From Metarhizium brunneum (Eukaryota > Ascomycota > Sordariomycetes > Hypocreales > Clavicipitaceae): a stretch of 64,000 nt of DNA. The translations under genes were made by a program, and so were the position numbers. Location: contig NC_089426.1 in assembly GCF_013426205.1 (NCBI RefSeq), positions 1,178,001 to 1,242,000 of the forward strand. Reading direction: 5' to 3'. This document shows positions 35,072 to 44,196 of the stretch, one piece after another. Position 1 is the stretch's first letter. Every line of letters starts with the position of its first letter. The notes under the pieces are model-generated. The model saw only the letters and a list, made by a program, of their open reading frames with translations. It did not search any database and was not told where the DNA came from.

Positions 35072-36284
35072 GTGACGTTATAGATGTATAGAGTAGTATA
35101 CTACAAGACGAGTGTAGGTATATTATATGATCTACGTCTATAACCCCAATCAAGGAAACATGATACACAAATTATAAACGGTAATACGGCGAAGAGAGTT
35201 ATAGTCCTTGGGACTCACTTACAGCGGACGTTGTAAGCTCTTAGGTGCGGCAAACAGTCACCTCCGGGGACATGTCCGACGAGTATAATTGGTCCAACTA
35301 TCGCACACTAAGAAACTCAACCGGCAAAGATCCGCACATGGGGGTTATCGCAGTCCCCCGAGGCCGAAGTTGCATCGTGACGTGTCGTTGCGGAGTCGAC
35401 AAGGCGGTAGCGCCGAGGTTCACGGGGACCCGCGACGTTAGAACTCCGCGGGACCGCGCCTCCAAAAAATTTGTACTGACCTTACTAGCTGCCACTAAAA
35501 CATCAATGATGTCTTCCTTCTCTCCCCCACTGATTTATAGAGCCATAAGCCAGCTACTCAGTTCGGCATTTGCTGCAATTTCCCAGTAACTGTCTACCTC
35601 CAGGGGCCGATTACCCATGACGAGGTGCATTGACTTTTTAGCTGGGAGAGTTTACCCCACAGCCGGCGCCGTTCCCCGCAATGACGCCACTTCCGATCCG
35701 GACATTCGATGCACCAAGCGTCCCGATCCGACTTGACGCCAACGCACGCAGACGGGGTCCAACATTGAAGACGCATGTAGTGGTATTCACCAGTTTCGCA
35801 ATGCCAGTGAGTCTGGATCTTATGCAAAACCATTTCTAAAGCATTCCTTATACTATAACCACCTACCTAGTTGGGTCTGGTAGCTATAAGGATTGCAGTA
35901 CAAGTCAAAGTCTAAGGATGCGCGACAACTATTGGTCTTTTTGTCGTCGACTGCGGCGTGTCTTCCAAAGACTCGGCTAATAGACTCCCGATTCGTTGCC
36001 GAGAAATTTACTTGATGAATTAGGCATGTCATAGAAGCCCTGTTTGTACAAGTTCGTTTGCACCGTTACGACTAGGCAGTTTTGGTCCAAGTGACGACCG
36101 GCTCTCTCCATCGGCAATTGATGCCGCGTCTTCCGCACGAGTATCCAGCCTTTAAGTATTGGAATGCCATCAAGGCGACGCCTGGCATCTAATTTCCTGA
36201 GAGAAACCATCTCAAGACCACTCGCCCAACGCCGGAGGTGCTTCAATATTGGTCGAGTCTTGCATTGCCACCTTGGTCAACACC
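35072..36284. other. Intergenic; tannase upstream region
   Basis: GC-normal sequence resumes immediately after the retrotransposon. A 114-codon ORF at 35,245 and others have no recognised motif. No promoter element is certain. Confidence 0.4.
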
Positions 36285-38021
36285 ATGCGCACGTCACGCG
36301 CTGCGCTGCCAATCTTGGCCGGCATCTTTCTGGGCGGTGGGTGCCACGGCAGTCAATCAAAGTGCTCGCAGTCGACCTTGGAGGCAATCTTGGATTCGAT
36401 CCCAGGCACATCGATCAATTACGTCGAAGAGGTGCCTCAAGACGGGGCTTTTGGCGATGCGGCTACCAACATCCCCTTTCCACGCAACGCCACGGGGCTC
36501 CCAGCGCTTTGCGCCGCATCATTCAACACGAAAACCCCAGGAAATACCTCGTACAACTTTGGCGTATTCCTCCCCACGAACTGGAACGGACGCTTTTTGG
36601 CCACGGGCAACGGCGGCTTTGGAGGCGGAATCAACTGGATCGACATGGTCAGTCAAGCCGCCGCCGCCGCAGCAACGTCCTTGTAAAGCAGTCTACTCAC
36701 GAAATCACAGGGCATATTCTCCCAATACGGATTCGCAACAATGTCCACGGATACCGGGCACAGTTCTGCGCCGACTGACGGGAAATGGGGCCTGCACCAG
36801 CCAGAAAAGCTCATCAACTGGGGCCACCGAGCCATGCACGGCTCCGTCACGGCCACAAAGCAGATCGTCCAGTCCTACTACACCGGGGCCATACGATTCT
36901 CCTACTACGCCGGCTGCTCCACCGGCGGCCGCCAAGGCCTCCGAGAGATCCAGCTTCACCCCGACGCGTTCGACGGCGTCGTCGTCGGAGCGCCGGCCTG
37001 GTGGACGACACACCTCCAGCCATGGACCATGAAGCAGGGCCTGACCAACGCGCCGGCCAACAGCCCCCATCACATCCCCCCTCCCCTGTTCCGCATCATC
37101 GCAGACGAAATGACCCGGCAGTGCGACGCGCAAGACGGCCTGCGCGACGGCATCGTCAGCGACCCCGACGGCTGCAGCTTCGACTTCAACCGGCTCCTCT
37201 GCGCGGGCAACAAGACCGCCTGCCTGACCGCTGCCCAGATCGACACGGCCGAACGCCTCTACAGCAACTACCTCGACGCGAAGCAGGCGCTCGTGTTCCC
37301 GGGGATATCCCTCGGCGCCGACGCGGCCGCCCTCTCCGCGCAGCCGTCCACCCTGGGCATCGACTTCCTCCGCTACTGGGTGCACAACGACAGCGCCTGG
37401 GACTACACGGCCTTTGCGTACAGCGACGTGCTCCTCTCGGAGAGGGTCGACCCCGGGGCCGCGACCGCCGACGACTTCGACCTGTCCCCCTTCCAGAGCC
37501 GGGGCGGTAAGCTCATCCACTACCACGGTCTGGCGGATAACTTGATTCCCGCGCGGAGCAGCCGCTACTTCTACGACCGGGTGTACCGCGCCCTGACTCC
37601 GAGGGGCATCCGCGTCGGCGACTTTTACCGCCTCTTCTACGTGCCCGGCATGGAGCACTGCATGGGCTCGGCCGCGGCGCCGTGGTACATTGGCGGCGGG
37701 ACGCAGAGCGTAACGGGGGCGAGCCACTCGGTCCCCGGGTTCGCGGATCCCGAGCACGACGTCATACTGGCCATTATGGCCTGGGTCGAGGGCGGCGCGG
37801 CGCCGGATAAGATTGTCGCTACTAAGTTCCGCAACGACTCGGTCTTTGCGGGGGTGGAATCGCAGCGGCCGCTGTGCGCGTGGCCCCTGCGAGCGGCGTA
37901 CTTGGGGCGCGGGGGGGTAAAGGATGCGAGGAACTGGGAGTGCGTGGAGGCAGGAACGGACAGGGCGGAGCGCGGCGGCTCTGGCAGTATTTTTGGTAGA
38001 CTTACAGGCGAGTCGGGTTGA
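36285..38021 (+). CDS. Secreted tannase/feruloyl esterase family hydrolase
   Basis: Two exons, 36285-36647 and 36711-38021, with a 63-nt GTCAGT..ACAG intron, encode 557 residues. A signal peptide follows the ATG (MRTSRAALPILAGIFLGGG). The nucleophile elbow GCSTGGRQG places Ser191 beside Cys190; HGLADNLIP supplies Asp397 and GMEHC supplies His437 beside Cys438. This is the CS-D-HC arrangement of the tannase family, where a disulfide holds the catalytic Ser and His together. A lid with several Cys and a calcium-binding-like DAQDGLRDG stretch sits between. The enzyme would hydrolyse galloyl, feruloyl or similar aromatic esters outside the cell, releasing phenolic acids from plant material. Length and motifs fit an intact enzyme. 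The upstream ATG at 36249 would place the signal peptide internally, so 36285 is preferred. Confidence 0.92.
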
Positions 38022-38359
38022 ACTGTTCCTTTGCAATGAGTGTCATTGGCTGAATGGTTTCTGACTGGTTCGTTTCTAGATACCTCTTGGCTGTGGCGCG
38101 AGAGCATCATCGTGGCTGTTTTGGGCGGCGTCGCGATTTTATGGTTGAGGCAGATCCGATGAAATTTGTGAATTATTTTAACCTGCCGGCTTATCCACAT
38201 GCCCATGGGAAGAGACTGGAGCAGATTAGATTGACCTAGTGCGCAAGACAACTTGTGGAGCTGGAGGAAGAACCTCGGTGTCTAACCTTGGTGGACCGTA
38301 ATTGATGCCCGATATCAACTCCATTCATGTTGTTGTATGCGTCAATTAATAGAGGAATC
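38022..38359. other. Spacer, nothing recognised
   Basis: 3' flank of the tannase gene; only a 61-codon unrecognised ORF. Confidence 0.4.
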
Positions 38360-38399
38360 TCAAGCTTGCCCTTGAAATGGGACTCTTGCTGTCTTTACA

Positions 38400-38803
38400 C
38401 TTGTATACGCCTTTGCCGGCCGATGATGAAGCTTCTCTTTAGGGGATTCCCAGCCATCGTAAGCCGCCGTGCTTAATAGAAGCACAAAGGCATTGTCCTT
38501 GAGGAGACGGCGGTCGAGGTAGCCTATTGACAAGGTCTGCGACAATGCCTTGAGTTGGCGCCAAATTCTGGTATTGGGATGCCTCGTACTCGACTGGCCC
38601 AATGACTTTGGAATGGAACGACCACCTGAGGAAGTAGCCTGAGTCGGCCGCCACCCAGATTTTATACCCGACCGGTATCGGCTTGCCTGGAGTATGGACA
38701 ATAAATTTACTTCTACTATTATGCAAAAGAGCACTATTGCTTCGTCAATATGGATGTTTGAAGAGGGCGTCAAAGCCATCGTCAGGGTCTGCCCTGCTTT
38801 CAA
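38400..38803 (-). pseudogene. piggyBac-type transposase fragment (DDE_Tnp_1_7), frameshifted
   Basis: On the reverse strand one frame (38439-38726) contains GKPIPVGYKIWVAADSGYFL followed by LAPTQGIVADLVNRLP, a close match in order and spacing to the core of fungal PGBD4-like piggyBac transposases (PVGYKIW..A..GY, then an ..PTQ..V..L...LP segment). Continuation of the homologous text (RRLLKDNAFVLLLSTAAYDG) lies in another frame, so there is at least one frameshift. The catalytic first two-thirds of the enzyme and both terminal inverted repeats are missing. It is a dead remnant. Confidence 0.7.
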
Positions 38804-39094
38804 GTTTCAGATGCTGTGGCCAATACCAGCGGTTATAAAATTAGTTGTGGGGTGATCGGCATTGCTAATTTGGGGCACCTCGATTTAATAGGCAATTCTA
38901 TACAAAAATAAGTACTACGGACCGTTGAAGTACCGGCTCAGGGGAAAACCTTAATACCTACCCTAAATCCACCTAAATACATCTATTATATCCATTTTCA
39001 GATACAAATATAACAGATATTAGGTAGGCTGGGCGCTGAGAAGATGGATTTAATAGAGATTGGCCACTTATATGTGATCAATGTGGCTCAGCAG

Positions 39095-39168
39095 TGTAAT
39101 GGTTCCGAGCCTTGCCGGCGGCTTCTTGCAGCCGGCCCATCCTGCAGCCTACGTGCTGGGTCGTAACA
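39095..39168 (+). mobile_element. Short relict of the same LTR family as the RIP-mutated retrotransposon
   Basis: A 74-bp GC-rich block begins TGTAATGG and ends GGGTCGTAACA. The last part (AGCCGGCCCATCCTGCAGCC TACG... then CTGGGTCGTAACA) parallels the end of the 446-bp LTR and shows the unmutated terminal CA. Most of the LTR interior is absent. Flanking 5-mers do not match. Confidence 0.5.
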
Positions 39169-39673
39169 TTGATGCGCTATTTAATCGTAGTTACCTGTTT
39201 TGTAGGTCTCCTCCAGATGATATGAAGATGAAGATGAGGGACTAAAAGCTAAGAAAACGACAGGTTTTTAAGCAAAATCCTTATAAGATAAACCACAAGT
39301 CTATATAATTCTGTGTAATTATGCTTATAATAAGTATAAGAAGTATCTCCTTTAAAAAAGTACCTTAATAGTTATGTAGATAATATAATAGCTATAGGAA
39401 TTACTTGGCCTGCGGACTCTCAGCCTTTAGATGATTCTACCCCTTGCACCACCGCTCTAAAATACAAGGGGTGACGTAGTATTTTGGCTTAAATGCATTC
39501 AGATAGCTACAACTATTTACATTTAAAGTAATTTCGTAGAGAATTCCTTGACTATACAGCTGAAATGGATAAGATTTGCTGTCATAGACACATTGCACAC
39601 ATCAGACTGGTCCACAGCCTCGTGAGTAGCCCATCACACTCGCAAATTGCCCCAATTCCCTTGCCTGGAATTC
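39169..39673. other. Spacer between LTR relict and protease gene
   Basis: AT-rich to about 39,560, then the 3' flank of the protease gene. No gene supported. Confidence 0.4.
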
Positions 39674-40672
39674 TCAACATCTGTCGTCCTGCTGGCCACA
39701 CGACGACTCCTGCCTGTCGTTGTTGTTGTTCACAAGCACGTTTGGGGAGCCACGAAGGTCACCTGTAATCTTATCCCTCGTTGCAGTAGTCTCGAGAAAG
39801 AAATCGACCAGACTGCTTTCTTGTGAGTGGACTGCCATGGCGTTCAAAACTATGGCGGCGACATGGGGTGCAGCCATTGAAGTGCCCGACATGATGGCAG
39901 TGGCAGAATCGCTCTTGTGTGAAAGGGAGAGAATATCCGCTCCTGGGGCAAAAATGTTGACATGAGGACCGTAGTTGGAATGGGACGCAATACTCCAATC
40001 TTGATTGATAGATCCAACCGTTATAGAGCCACTTGCAGAACTGGCTGATGCTGCACCAACGCTCTGGGCATTATTACCGGCGCTGGTGACGGTTAATATA
40101 CCTCTATGATGGGCTCTCTCATAGGCAAGCTTCAACGCTGGCGATGAAGCCGATCCCATAGAACAGTTAATCACGGCAGTATTCTTGCGGCCCTTGTCCG
40201 CAATGTCGTTGGCAGCGTGGTTGAATCCTGCCAATATCTGGGAAGTGGTTGCATCGTTTTTGTCGTCGAAAACCTTGACAGATAGCACTCTAGCCTGCTT
40301 AGCCGCGCCGTAGGTCTTGGAGGCGATAATTCCAGCTACGTGAGTTCCGTGGCCGGTCCCGTCACTAAAGTCATCCTCCCCGGTAGCAGTCTTAACGGCA
40401 GTCCAAAGGTTTTCAGCACGGCCCTCGAACTCTTGATGCGTAGTTCGAATACCGGTGTCGACTACATACGCATAATACGTCTTTCCATTGGTCCACAAAT
40501 CATAGTAATACTCGAAATTCCGAAACACAGTTACCGATGGAAGCTTGTGAGGGAATCGGTGAGAGATGGCTCGGAGGTTCCATGGTGCCCTGTTCTGAAC
40601 TGTTGCCTTGGGTCCTTCTGGCGCTGCCAAGGCCAGCCCAAAAAGGACGGCGAGGGCCGTTGAGGTTTTCAT
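39674..40672 (-). CDS. Secreted subtilisin-like serine protease without I9 propeptide (S8A)
   Basis: Single exon, 332 residues. A signal peptide (about 1-17) is followed almost at once by the catalytic domain (APWNLRAISHR at 29-39), leaving no room for the roughly 80-residue I9 propeptide that fungal proteinase-K-like enzymes need for folding and latency. The triad is intact: Asp72 (VVDTGIR), His108 (GTGHGTHVAG) and Ser265 (SGTSMAAPH), with oxyanion Asn200 (SAGNN). It ends with an Asn-rich and Cys-containing tail. A TATATAA box lies about 112 bp upstream of the ATG. It is 750 bp from and in the same direction as a paralogous protease. Expected to be extracellular; how it folds without a cis propeptide is an open point (see findings). 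Confidence 0.9.
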   Translation of the reverse strand: MKTSTALAVLFGLALAAPEGPKATVQNRAPWNLRAISHRFPHKLPSVTVFRNFEYYYDLWTNGKTYYAYVVDTGIRTTHQEFEGRAENLWTAVKTATGEDDFSDGTGHGTHVAGIIASKTYGAAKQARVLSVKVFDDKNDATTSQILAGFNHAANDIADKGRKNTAVINCSMGSASSPALKLAYERAHHRGILTVTSAGNNAQSVGAASASSASGSITVGSINQDWSIASHSNYGPHVNIFAPGADILSLSHKSDSATAIMSGTSMAAPHVAAIVLNAMAVHSQESSLVDFFLETTATRDKITGDLRGSPNVLVNNNNDRQESSCGQQDDRC

Positions 40673-41422
40673 CTAAGCAATATAGTAGGTGTTTGTGAAA
40701 TCGATGGATAGAAATTGCCGGCTGAAGGCTAGGTGTTGACTGTAGCTGCTTTTGGGACTGTTCTTGTATCAGTTGGTTCGTCTTATATAAGAGAGAGAGC
40801 TCTGCTTGTGAAGAGATAACCCACTTTAGTCTTCTTTACATGACGCCTTTTTTTTTTGGACCTATATGAAATTAAGGGCTGTGTACTATTCATGCGCATT
40901 GTGCTAATATACGTAAGGCTGCCAGGAACAGGGGGGCAAGTATGGCATGATTCCGCATGAATCACTTTATATAAGAGAGCTGCGCATAAAAAGCTAAAAC
41001 CCCCCTGTCTTCCATACTAGGAGATCTTCAAAGCGTGTCGTAGATAGGATCCTGAACACTTGGGGAATAAGCTCCAAGCAAGCCCGCTGTGGAGAATGAT
41101 AAAACACGAGAAACCGTAGCGAGGAAAGAGAACAGATTGTAAAAGCAAAAGCTGGAGAACAAGGACTCAGGGGCTTTAATGAGGCAGAAGCTGAGCTTTA
41201 GACTGTACACATGCTATAGGTTTATAGTTGCCCTTTTTGGAGTTTCTCCAACGGGCGTAATAAATCTACTCTACTCTGTACACAGCCTTTGGTTGAATAA
41301 AAGAAATACCAAGTACAAAAAGAGAAAAGAAAGCTAATCTAAAAAGAGGAAAGTTTAACTAGAGATTAATATAGTTACTTATAATAGCCTACCTAGCTAC
41401 TATCTAGTCACTATAACCTCTA
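40673..41422. other. Intergenic region between tandem proteases
   Basis: Contains the presumed promoter of the downstream protease. CTTATATAAGAGAGAG at 40,782 and TTTATATAAGAGAGC at 40,966 are repeated TATA-like words. No gene supported. Confidence 0.5.
40782..40791 (-). promoter_or_regulatory. TATA box candidate for the 40,672 protease
   Basis: Palindromic CTTATATAAG about 110 bp upstream of the start codon, the only strong TATA word in the proximal upstream region. Confidence 0.45.
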
Positions 41423-42607
41423 TTACACATTCATAGGCCTGTTTCTACCACAAGCCAGCTTTGACAGCAGCCCGTTACAGCAAAACATCCTAGAAGACGA
41501 GGGTTCATCCTCCTGTTTTTCTTTGTCTTGCTCAGCGTTGTTGTTGTTCCCTACCAAGTTTGGCGTCCTGTTGTTCTTGTCCTCCTTTTCAGGAGGAATA
41601 CAAGCTTTGTCTTTTATAGCCGTCTCCAGAATATGTTTCTTTAAATTAGCGGCACCCTTGATACCATGAATAGATATCGCATTCAAGATAAGACCTGAGA
41701 TATAAGGCGTAGCAAAAGAGGAACCAGTTTCCCGTATAATATTGGTATCGCTCCCTGCACCAGTAGTTTCCACTCCAACGCCAGGAGCTAGAATACTCAC
41801 TGCTGATCCAAAATTTGATGTCTCAGAAATAGCCCATTGTTGGTTAATGTGGCCAACGCTAATTACTCCATCAGCAGATCCTGGAGAGTGGTTACTAGCA
41901 TCGTCGGCCTCATTTCCGGCGGCAACAACTATCGGAACATCGGTCTCGATAATAAGTCTTTCCACAAAAGTATTTAGTGCCTGTAATTTTGGGATCCCAA
42001 AGGATAAATTAATAACTGACGAATCCTTGCGGGAATTCTTGAGTATATCCTCTGCAGCCCAGAGGAGTGCGTTGATTGCTTCACTGCCTGTGCAACCATC
42101 TGGTCCTAGTAAATGTATAGATATAAGAGTCGCCTTTTTTGCAACGCCGTAGGTCTTGCTACTAATAATTCCAGCAACTCCAGTACCATGATCCCCGTGG
42201 ATAGTTTGATCAGCAGGATAGATACTATGAGCAGCCTTTGCGCGGCCCTCGAACTCTTCATGGGTGGTACGAATACCACTATCAAGAATATACGCGAACG
42301 TACCGGCGCCGGCCTTATCATCGTAGTAGTACTTGGAGCTTTCAGGAGGCGGAAATCCTTCATAAAAGTCTCCCGGACTTCGGTGAGATATAGCTCTTAG
42401 ACCCCATGGGGCACTGGTCTGCGTTTGTAGAGATCTCTTTGCTAGCTTTACATGGTTTTTCAGTCCTAAAGCTAGTTCAAGAGGCGCGAGGGTATTGTCA
42501 TTGATGACAGATTCAGGTTGGTCGATCTGCGACTCGACAACAGGTGCATGAGCCACTCGAGCTGAAGTCAGCCCAAAGAATAAAGCGAGAGTGATTGAGA
42601 TGTGCAT
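41423..42607 (-). CDS. Secreted subtilisin-like serine protease paralog (S8A)
   Basis: Single exon, 394 residues. Signal peptide (about 1-17), then a 40-residue segment that lacks I9 features and ends in a Kex2-like LAKR site (55-58), then the catalytic domain (APWGLRAISHR). Triad: Asp109 (ILDSGIR), His140 (GDHGTGVAG) and Ser297 (GSSFATP), with oxyanion Asn232 (AAGNEAD). The usual second His of HGTHVAG is Gly and the GTSMA motif is GSSFA, both tolerated changes, so activity is plausible but specificity may differ. A charged, Asn-rich C-terminal extension with several Cys follows the domain. It diverges from the I9/MACPF-like gene starting 1.6 kb away. The low identity to its neighbour points to an old duplication. 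Confidence 0.9.
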   Translation of the reverse strand: MHISITLALFFGLTSARVAHAPVVESQIDQPESVINDNTLAPLELALGLKNHVKLAKRSLQTQTSAPWGLRAISHRSPGDFYEGFPPPESSKYYYDDKAGAGTFAYILDSGIRTTHEEFEGRAKAAHSIYPADQTIHGDHGTGVAGIISSKTYGVAKKATLISIHLLGPDGCTGSEAINALLWAAEDILKNSRKDSSVINLSFGIPKLQALNTFVERLIIETDVPIVVAAGNEADDASNHSPGSADGVISVGHINQQWAISETSNFGSAVSILAPGVGVETTGAGSDTNIIRETGSSFATPYISGLILNAISIHGIKGAANLKKHILETAIKDKACIPPEKEDKNNRTPNLVGNNNNAEQDKEKQEDEPSSSRMFCCNGLLSKLACGRNRPMNV

Positions 42608-42681
42608 TTTATAAAGAAGGTTTTAATAAACTTGAGATAGTAATTACACGTTTTAAAATTGCACTTCCCACTGCAACCACG

Positions 42682-42689
42682 CTTATATA
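42682..42689 (-). promoter_or_regulatory. TATA box candidate for the 42,607 protease
   Basis: TATATAAG on the reverse strand, about 75 bp upstream of the start codon. Confidence 0.45.
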
Positions 42690-43486
42690 CTTCTTCTATG
42701 TGCGTGTTGGATGCTGTTACACGAGAGCTCCTCGGAAATGACAGAATCCTTTTGGTCTTCATTTGCTTAATTAATTTGGAGTGCCGTTCCCTTTTCCGAC
42801 CCTTCGGCATTGATAGCTGTGAACTCTTTATGCGCCTCGTCTCATCATGCGCAATGCTACTAGGACCGGGGGTAACCACTTCGGCCGCAAGTACCTGGCC
42901 CATCCCAGCCCAGCAACAGCCAGGTAGACCTTCTAAAGTCATAGATGCTGGGAATACGACAGGCGTGCGGTACAGTAGAGGGAGGACGCAACGAAATATT
43001 CGCAGGACAAGGAGTCAATAGGAATTAGCTAAGAGTGATGGCGAAGATCCAGATTGTATCGTTGTGAGGCAATAAATTAAGTAGACGTTTTTTGCCAGTA
43101 TTGTGACAGTTACTGGCTGACAGTACTGTAAAAGAACGGTAGTTTAATCTGAAATACAAGCTTGCGAGATAGCAGAAGACTAATTACGCCCACAACGACA
43201 AGTGATACTGCAATTCATGGTGATGTAGGAGCTTGTTAGTGAAGTTGGCTACACAGTAGTAATTTTGGGTAGCTTTAGGTACCTACATAAGACCCAGCTT
43301 CTTATCTATAATAAGGTTATGTAGCCCACGAATAACCCCAGAAAAACTTAGATACCCACGGGTGCCCAGGGGTACCCGTGGTTACACCCTAGATATGAAA
43401 CAGCACTGCTCCATACTAGCGTCCTAGTTATTAGCTTATATTGCAGGAGATTCTAGTTACAATGCGAGCTAAAAAGGTCAGGCCAT

Positions 43487-43576
43487 CTGCCGAGCAATAA
43501 AAGTGAGAACAGTCAACTGCCGAGCAATAAAAGTAGGAACAGTCAACTGCCGAGCAATAAAAGTGGGAACAGTCAA
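43487..43576 (+). repeat. 30-bp tandem repeat, three copies
   Basis: Unit CTGCCGAGCAATAAAAGT plus GAGAACAGTCAA, repeated three times with one or two substitutions, in the divergent intergenic region. Could act as repeated factor-binding sites. Confidence 0.85.
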
Positions 43577-44079
43577 CTGGTCTTCTTTGTTAATAGTAGT
43601 CTGGTTATGTAGCATCAGGCTAGGATCATCCCTATCCGAACATCTACCACCCGACATTATGAGTGGTCTGTACATTAGCCGGCGACTTAAGCATAATAAA
43701 AGGCAGTGTTCAGATAGATTGGCAACCTCGAGCATAAGAGGCAGTGGTCTGATTGCTTGAAAAACTCGAGCAGGGAACACCTGGAACAATGTCAATAATA
43801 TCACGACATCGTTAGAGCCAAGCAATAAACAAAAAAGGAATCTTAGCGTTAATTGACTTTTACGATAAGCTTTACGTACTAGCCAGCGCATGATAATGCC
43901 GCAACTAGGAAGCAATAGTGGCACCACAGCAAAGCTAGCATGAATGCATATTCGAGGACTATGGAGCATGTTTGACATTACACTGGGATGTAGGAACCTC
44001 AGTGGTTTCGTCACCAAGAAGTGGCCAGGCTGGTCAGGGCCTGGATGGTTTTGATATTGACTTCCGCTTTGGCTGTGTC

Positions 44080-44087
44080 TATAAAAG
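44080..44087 (+). promoter_or_regulatory. TATA box candidate for the I9/MACPF-like gene
   Basis: TATAAAAG about 110 bp upstream of the ATG at 44197. Confidence 0.5.
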
Positions 44088-44196
44088 CTCACTTCCTAAC
44101 ACTCCAATCTATTTCTTTGACGCTTGTTGTTTTATCTATCAACAGTCTTTTCCAACCTTCAATTAGATTTACATCGAGCTTTAGAGAAACAGCACA

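Larger units (their letters stand above)
42608..44196. other. Divergent promoter region between protease and I9/MACPF-like gene
   Basis: 1.6 kb head-to-head intergenic region. It holds TATA candidates for both genes and a 30-bp tandem repeat. No gene supported; reverse-strand ORFs at 43.5-44.1 kb are not protein-like. Confidence 0.5.

Noticed and set aside
36705..38036. 443-codon ORF antisense to the tannase gene
   Set aside because: Composition is Arg/Val/Gly-rich shadow coding; the sense strand has the signal peptide and catalytic motifs.
43487..43576. 30-bp repeats as a CRISPR array
   Set aside because: Units are directly adjacent with no spacers, and the DNA is eukaryotic.
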